Shown in pieces: positions 59,121 through 64,000 of a stretch of 64,000 bases of DNA. The position numbers and the translations under genes were made by a program. Positions within the stretch are counted from its first letter, which is position 1. The number at the start of each line of letters is the position of its first letter. The DNA is from Nereocystis luetkeana (lineage: Eukaryota; Sar; Phaeophyceae; Laminariales; Laminariaceae), in assembly GCA_031213475.1 (NCBI GenBank), contig JARUPZ010000014.1, positions 62,001 to 126,000 on the forward strand, written 5' to 3'. Below the pieces are notes generated by a model. The model searched no databases. It was not told the DNA's origin and saw nothing but the letters and a program-made list of their open reading frames with translations.

Positions 59121-61797
59121 TGATAGGTACGATAAAATCGTCTTCGGCGCCACAGTCCATGGGTCCTTTCTCGTAGACTGAAGGGAGGAACCCTTAAGAT
59201 GTGTTGAAGATGTTAAATTGAGGCATAGCAGTCTAGATCCCAGGATGAGTCTGGGTTGGTGGTGCGATAAAATCGTCTTCGGCGCCACAGTCCATGGGTC
59301 CTTTCTCGTAGACTGAAGAGAGGCACCCTTAAGATGTGTTGAAGCTGTTAAATTGAGGCATAGCAGTCTAGATCCCAGGATGAGTCTGGGTTGGTGGTAC
59401 GATAAAATCGTCTTCGGCGCCACAGTCCATGGGTCCTTTCTCGTAGACTGAAGAGAGGCACCCTTAAGATGTGTTGAAGATGTTAAATTGAGGCATAGCA
59501 GTCTAGATCCCAGGATGAGTCTGGGTTGGTGGTACCATAAAATCGTCTTCGGCGCCACAGTCCATGGGTCCTTTCTCGTAGACTGAAGGAAGGCACCCTT
59601 AAGATGTGTTGAAGCTGTTAAATTGAGGCATAGCAGTCTAGATCCCAGGATGAGTCTGGGTTGGTGGTACCATAAAATCGTCTTCGGCGCCACAGTCCAT
59701 GGGTCCTTTCTCGTAGACTGAAGAGAGGCACCCTTAAGATGTGTTGAAGATGTTAAATTGAGGCATGGCAGTCTAGATCCCAGGATGAGTCTGGGTTGGT
59801 GGTGCGATAAAATCGTCTTCGGCGCCACAGTCCATGGGTCTTTTCTCGTAGACTGAAGGGAGGAACCCTTAAGATGTGTTGAAGATGTTAAATTGAGGCA
59901 TGGCAGTCTAGATCCCAGGATGAGTCTGGGTTGGTGGTGCGATAAAATCGTCTTCGGCGCCACAGTCCATGGGTCCTTTCTCGTAGACTGAAGGGAGGAA
60001 CCCTTAAGATGTGTTGAAGCTGTTAAATTGAGGCATAGCAGTCTAGATCCCAGGATGAGTCTGGGTTGGTGGTACCATAAAATCGTCTTCGGCGCCACAG
60101 TCCATGGGTCCTTTCTCGTAGACTGAAGAGAGGCACCCTTAAGATGTGTTGAAGATGTTAAATTGAGGCATGGCAGTCTAGATCCCAGGATGAGTCTGGG
60201 TTGGTGGTGCGATAAAATCGTCTTCGGCGCCACAGTCCATGGGTCCTTTCTCGTAGACTGAAGGGAGGAACCCTTAAGATGTGTTGAAGATGTTAAATTG
60301 AGGCATAGCAGTCTAGATCCCAGGATGAGTCTGGGTTGGTGGTACCATAAAATCGTCTTCGGCGCCACAGTCCATGGGTCCTTTCTCGTAGACTGAAGGG
60401 AGGAACCCTTAAGATGTGTTGAAGCTGTTAAATTGAGGCATAGCAGTCTAGATCCCAGGATGAGTCTGGGTTGGTGGTGCGATAAAATCGTCTTCGGCGC
60501 CACAGTCCATGGGTCCTTTCTCGTAGACTGAAGAGAGGCACCCTTAAGATGTGTTGAAGATGTTAAATTGAGGCATGGCAGTCTAGATCCCAGGATGAGT
60601 CTGGGTTGGTGGTGCGATAAAATCGTCTTCGGCGCCACAGTCCATGGGTCTTTTCTCGTAGACTGAAGGGAGGAACCCTTAAGATGTGTTGAAGATGTTA
60701 AATTGAGGCATGGCAGTCTAGATCCCAGGATGAGTCTGGGTTGGTGGTACCATAAAATCGTCTTCGGCGCCACAGTCCATGGGTCCTTTCTCGTAGACTG
60801 AAGGAAGGCACCCTTAAGATGTGTTGAAGCTGTTAAATTGAGGCATAGCAGTCTAGATCCCAGGATGAGTCTGGGTTGGTGGTGCGATAAAATCGTCTTC
60901 GGCGCCACAGTCCATGGGTCCTTTCTCGTAGACTGAAGAGAGGCACCCTTAAGATGTGTTGAAGCTGTTAAATTGAGGCATGGCAGTCTAGATCCCAGGA
61001 TGAGTCTGGGTTGGTGGTGCGATAAAATCGTCTTCGGCGCCACAGTCCATGGGTCCTTTCTCGTAGACTGAAGGGAGGCACCCTTAAGATGTGTTGAAGA
61101 TGTTAAATTGAGGCATAGCAGTCTAGATCCCAGGATGAGTCTGGGTTGGTGGTGCGATAAAATCGTCTTCGGCGCCACAGTCCATGGGTCCTTTCTCGTA
61201 GACTGAAGGGAGGAACCCTTAAGATGTGTTGAAGATGTTAAATTGAGGCATAGCAGTCTAGATCCCAGGATGAGTCTGGGTTGGTGATACGATAAAATCG
61301 TCTTCGGCGCCACAGTCCATGGGTCCTTTCTCGTAGACTGAAGGGAGGAACCCTTAAGATGTGTTGAAGATGTTAAATTGAGGCATAGCAGTCTAGATCC
61401 CAGGATGAGTCTGGGTTGGTGATACGATAAAATCGTCTTCGGCGCCACAGTCCATGGGTCCTTTGTCGTAGACTGAAGAGAGGCACCCTTAAGATGTGTT
61501 GAAGATGTTAAATTGAGGCATAGCAGTCTAGATCCCAGGATGAGTCTGGGTTGGTGGTACGATAAAATCGTCTTCGGCGCCACAGTCCATGGGTCCTTTG
61601 TCGTAGACTGAAGAGAGGCACCCTTAAGATGTGTTGAAGCTGTTGAATTGAGGCATAGCAGTCTAGATCCCAGGATGAGTCTGGGTTGGCGGTACCATAA
61701 AATCGTCTTCGGCGCCACAGTCCATGGGTCCTTTCTCGTAGACTGAAGAGAGGCACCCTTAAGATATGTTGAAGCTGTTAAATTGAGGCATAGCAGA
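59121..61797. repeat. 135-bp tandem array, 20 copies
   Basis: The marker TCCATGGG occurs every 135 bp, 20 times, from 59156 to 61721. Copies are nearly identical and differ at a handful of recurring sites. As 135 is a multiple of three, the minus strand stays open for 941 codons (59076-61901), giving a 45-residue repeat (LNLTASTHLKGASLQSTRKD, then PWTVAPKTIL and so on). Almost all recurring differences change the amino acid in that frame (Ala/Ser, Leu/Pro, Ser/Trp, Tyr/His, Arg/Thr), with one synonymous exception. There is no purifying pattern, no signal peptide and no known motif. A minisatellite is the best reading. Confidence 0.9.
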
Positions 61798-62115
61798 CTT
61801 GCCTCCGAAAATACTCTAACATTGATGTATAGAGTTTGCGTGAAGTATGGATTTTGCGTGAAGCGATGTATATCCCTAACCCCAACCCTAACCCGATTCA
61901 CAAGTCATGAGTTTGGATACCGGGATGGGTCTGCACTGGTAACAGGGTAAAGGCGCCTTCGGCGCCACAATCCATGAGCCCTTCTCGTAAACTGGACCAG
62001 AGAGACCATAAGATGTTGTCAGGATAATAACATGAGCCGTATAGTAAGCTGGCTTCTAAAATAATCCTGACTTGAATATATGGATTTTGCGCGAAGCGAT
62101 GTACAACCCTAACCC
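61798..62115. repeat. Diverged end units of the satellite with telomere-like tracts
   Basis: TATGGATTTTGCG(T/C)GAAGCGATGTA occurs at 61846-61870 and 62079-62103, 233 bp apart, each followed by CCCTAA-type repeats. Between them 61950-62010 is a diverged 135-bp core with the hairpin GGCGCCTTCGGCGCC. Confidence 0.75.
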
Positions 62116-62129
62116 TACGTCCTATGCAC

Positions 62130-64000
62130 ACGTCCTTTACACATATTCTTCTCCCCACCAACCCCTCTTGGCTGCCACGTTCTATTTCCGTCAGCATCCC
62201 TCACGTTAGCGTTCTCCTCCCTCGTGTTTTACAAATTTCCACATGCGGCTTTTTTATCCCTTGCCTCACCGCCTTCACACATAGGCAAGGACAATCCCGC
62301 CCACTGTTCATGATAGAAGTTGACCGCTGCCAGTTTCCTTGTCACTGCCCTCTCTTCATTTCGCTTCGCCGTGCAGCAAAACGCCATACTATGTACCAGC
62401 TCTTCGTCCCCCATATCCGCATTCAATCAGATCCTCTTGTCTGCGCACGTCCTCCAGCTCACCCACATCCTCCGAATCGCCTCGGAGGCCATCCTAGTCG
62501 AAGCCGCAACCCATCCAAAGGCGTTTGCTCTCGCAAAGTCTCCGAACATTCCGCTGCTCTTCCGCTCTCGGCGTTCGCACCTGCCAAACAGTTTGGGGAG
62601 TCTCTTTTCTCAAAATATGTTGGATGTCCTTCCCCTTCCTCCTAGTTATTATGTAGGTTAATGTGTTATCTACCCCCCTCAAATGTTTCGCCTGCCAACA
62701 CCATCCTCCTTGCGTTCCCACTACCCCCAGTATCCTGATTGGTCCCCATGTTCTGACTTCCCCCTTCCCCCCTCTTTTGCAGCTAGTCGCCCACCGCATC
62801 GCCGATACATTTTACCTCCTCATCAACACCCCCCCCGTCTTCGGCATGTTTCCCCTCATCACTACCATCACGGACCACCAGCGCCGTCAGCTCTAAGAGG
62901 GTAATTGAGATCCAACCACCTTTCCTCCGCGTGCTCCGTGTCGTCCTCGTTTTGACCTCCTATTTCAGCTCGTGCATCCCCGTCCTCTGCACACTAAACC
63001 CCTCGATAGCCTCCTATGATGCGTCTGAGAAGAACGTCCTCTCCAGTGCCTGCTTTACGAAACCAATAAAACGGAGCTGCGACCCTGTCTCTTTTCTTGA
63101 CGCCCTGTTGCTCTACGTACCGCTTCCACCACCCCACGTCGGCCATAAACTCTGCCGTCAGCCTCAATACTCTGTTCGCCTCCCCCCTCTCCCGACGTCT
63201 TCCCCGACCCCCACCCCCACCTCCCTGCCTTGTCATCCCCCTTAAGATGCAGCTTACAGCTGCGGACGCCTTCGCACGAAATACCGCCCGGGCCTGACTA
63301 CAAATCCCGCGTTGTGGCGTCCCAGCCGAAACCAACGCCTCCCTCGCCGTCGCCATCTCATTCGTTGCTTGACACTTCCCCTAACCCTAACCCTAACCCT
63401 CTCCTTCTGGTGGCACAGCTTCCTCAATGATAATACGATTGTCGTCGCCTCCGTATCCAACGTAACCCCCTATACTTCCTGCGGCGGTTCCCAGTCCATC
63501 ACCTTGTGATACGATAACAAGGGCTCCCCCCCCACTCCCCGTTCCCCCATGGCCTTAAACTGTATCGAAGCCAACGATTTCGACAGGTCTAAGCATCCCC
63601 CCCCGTCGTCTTCCCACTGCGCCTTCGCCGAAATATCATCATCCATGAAGAACTACACCTTCACCCTGTCCTCTACCCCCCACCCCACCCCTCTAGTTTT
63701 GGCGCTTCACAACCCATCGGCAACGGCTCCATCTTCTTCCCTGTCATATGTGCATTTTTTACACGCGGTGGTGCTCTGGCCTTGACCTCCGTAATCACAT
63801 CTGTCGCTCGCATATTTCTTCGGCTGCGCGTCCTGCATCGCGCTCGTCACCACCCCTGACCACCCTGGGCTTCCCCCCTACCCGAACTGCAGCCGCATAT
63901 TCACTACGACGTGACCTACCACCACGTACCCGAACGCCGCTGCCCCTACCGGGTCTACTCCAATTTGCCGAAATGCACTCTTGCCGTCCATCCTTTGCAA
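62130..64000 (-). mobile_element. DIRS-like (tyrosine-recombinase) retrotransposon fossil
   Basis: Minus-strand remnants run off the right edge. In element order there is a reverse-transcriptase start (MDGKSAFRQIGVDP, near 63960-63990), the LDTEATTIVLSLRKL motif near 63440, a WW-containing RNase H approach region (VGWWKRYV, about 63120-63150), a KHLRGVDNT motif near 62690 and a tyrosine-recombinase N-terminal-like stretch (KLAAVNFYHE, near 62310-62340). This order of RT, RNase H and recombinase is that of DIRS/Ngaro-type elements, which are LTR-retroelement kin. It carries many breaks and looks old. A CCCTAA tract sits at about 63380-63400. The left end is approximate and the 5' part is outside the window. 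Confidence 0.65.

Noticed and set aside
59076-61901. 941-codon minus-strand frame as a genuine protein gene
   Set aside because: The frame follows from a 135-bp unit without stops. Recurrent differences are nearly all amino-acid changing, and no start context, splice sites or known motif support it.
1-64000. CRISPR arrays, bacterial operons or prophage
   Set aside because: No regular spacer-repeat array, ribosome-binding sites or gene-dense strand blocks occur. The regular arrays are a contiguous satellite and an exon series.

Overview
The window is eukaryotic nuclear DNA and almost certainly comes from a stramenopile, most likely a brown alga or close relative. The evidence is one very large gene with short phase-1 exons and kilobase introns, an ectodomain of Pmp/adhesin-like beta-helix repeats joined to a cysteine-rich and multi-pass membrane module of a type common in stramenopiles, a mixed set of degraded retroelements (Ty3, copia, DIRS-like, LINE), many TTAGGG/CCCTAA tracts, and no operon structure. 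The species cannot be named from sequence alone.

Layout. Bases 1-2570 hold nothing recognisable. Bases 2570-5740 are a broken Ty3/gypsy fossil on the minus strand. Bases 5995-14392 are a repeat thicket: a 665-bp dispersed repeat in two copies, two 3' ends of the same LINE (one with an inverted 5' segment), a third LINE terminus, three copies of a hAT-like MITE that carries telomere-like repeats (two with exact 8-bp target duplications), a tRNA-like/foldback pair, a CAG tract and GGGTACCC-rich tandem repeats. Bases 14393-15719 are the upstream flank of the main gene.

The main gene runs from 15720 to 58651 (+). I resolve 24 exons totalling 4,176 nt, an unbroken frame of 1,391 codons plus stop, about 10% of the locus. 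Exon 1 encodes a signal peptide and the start of a beta-helix. Exons 2-17 are sixteen tiny exons, twelve of them exactly 84 nt. Each encodes one 26-28 residue coil with a GG[A/x] start and an FxxN-like motif, and each is flanked by phase-1 introns that split the same glycine codon. Exon 19 carries four coils in one piece. Exons 20-23 encode a Cys-rich juxtamembrane region, and exons 23-24 encode about nine to ten membrane segments. The introns carry a copia fossil, mariner-like MITEs, other inverted-repeat elements and interstitial telomere motifs.

Downstream, 59121-61797 is a 20-copy, 135-bp tandem array with a chance-looking 941-codon open frame on the minus strand. Bases about 62130-64000 are a broken DIRS-like (tyrosine-recombinase) retroelement fossil on the minus strand that leaves the window.

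The main gene is the only host gene I can support with confidence. Its most interesting property is that every array exon is frame-symmetric, so any subset of exons 2-17 could be spliced together in frame to give a receptor or adhesin with a variable-length ectodomain. This is an inference that transcript data could settle.
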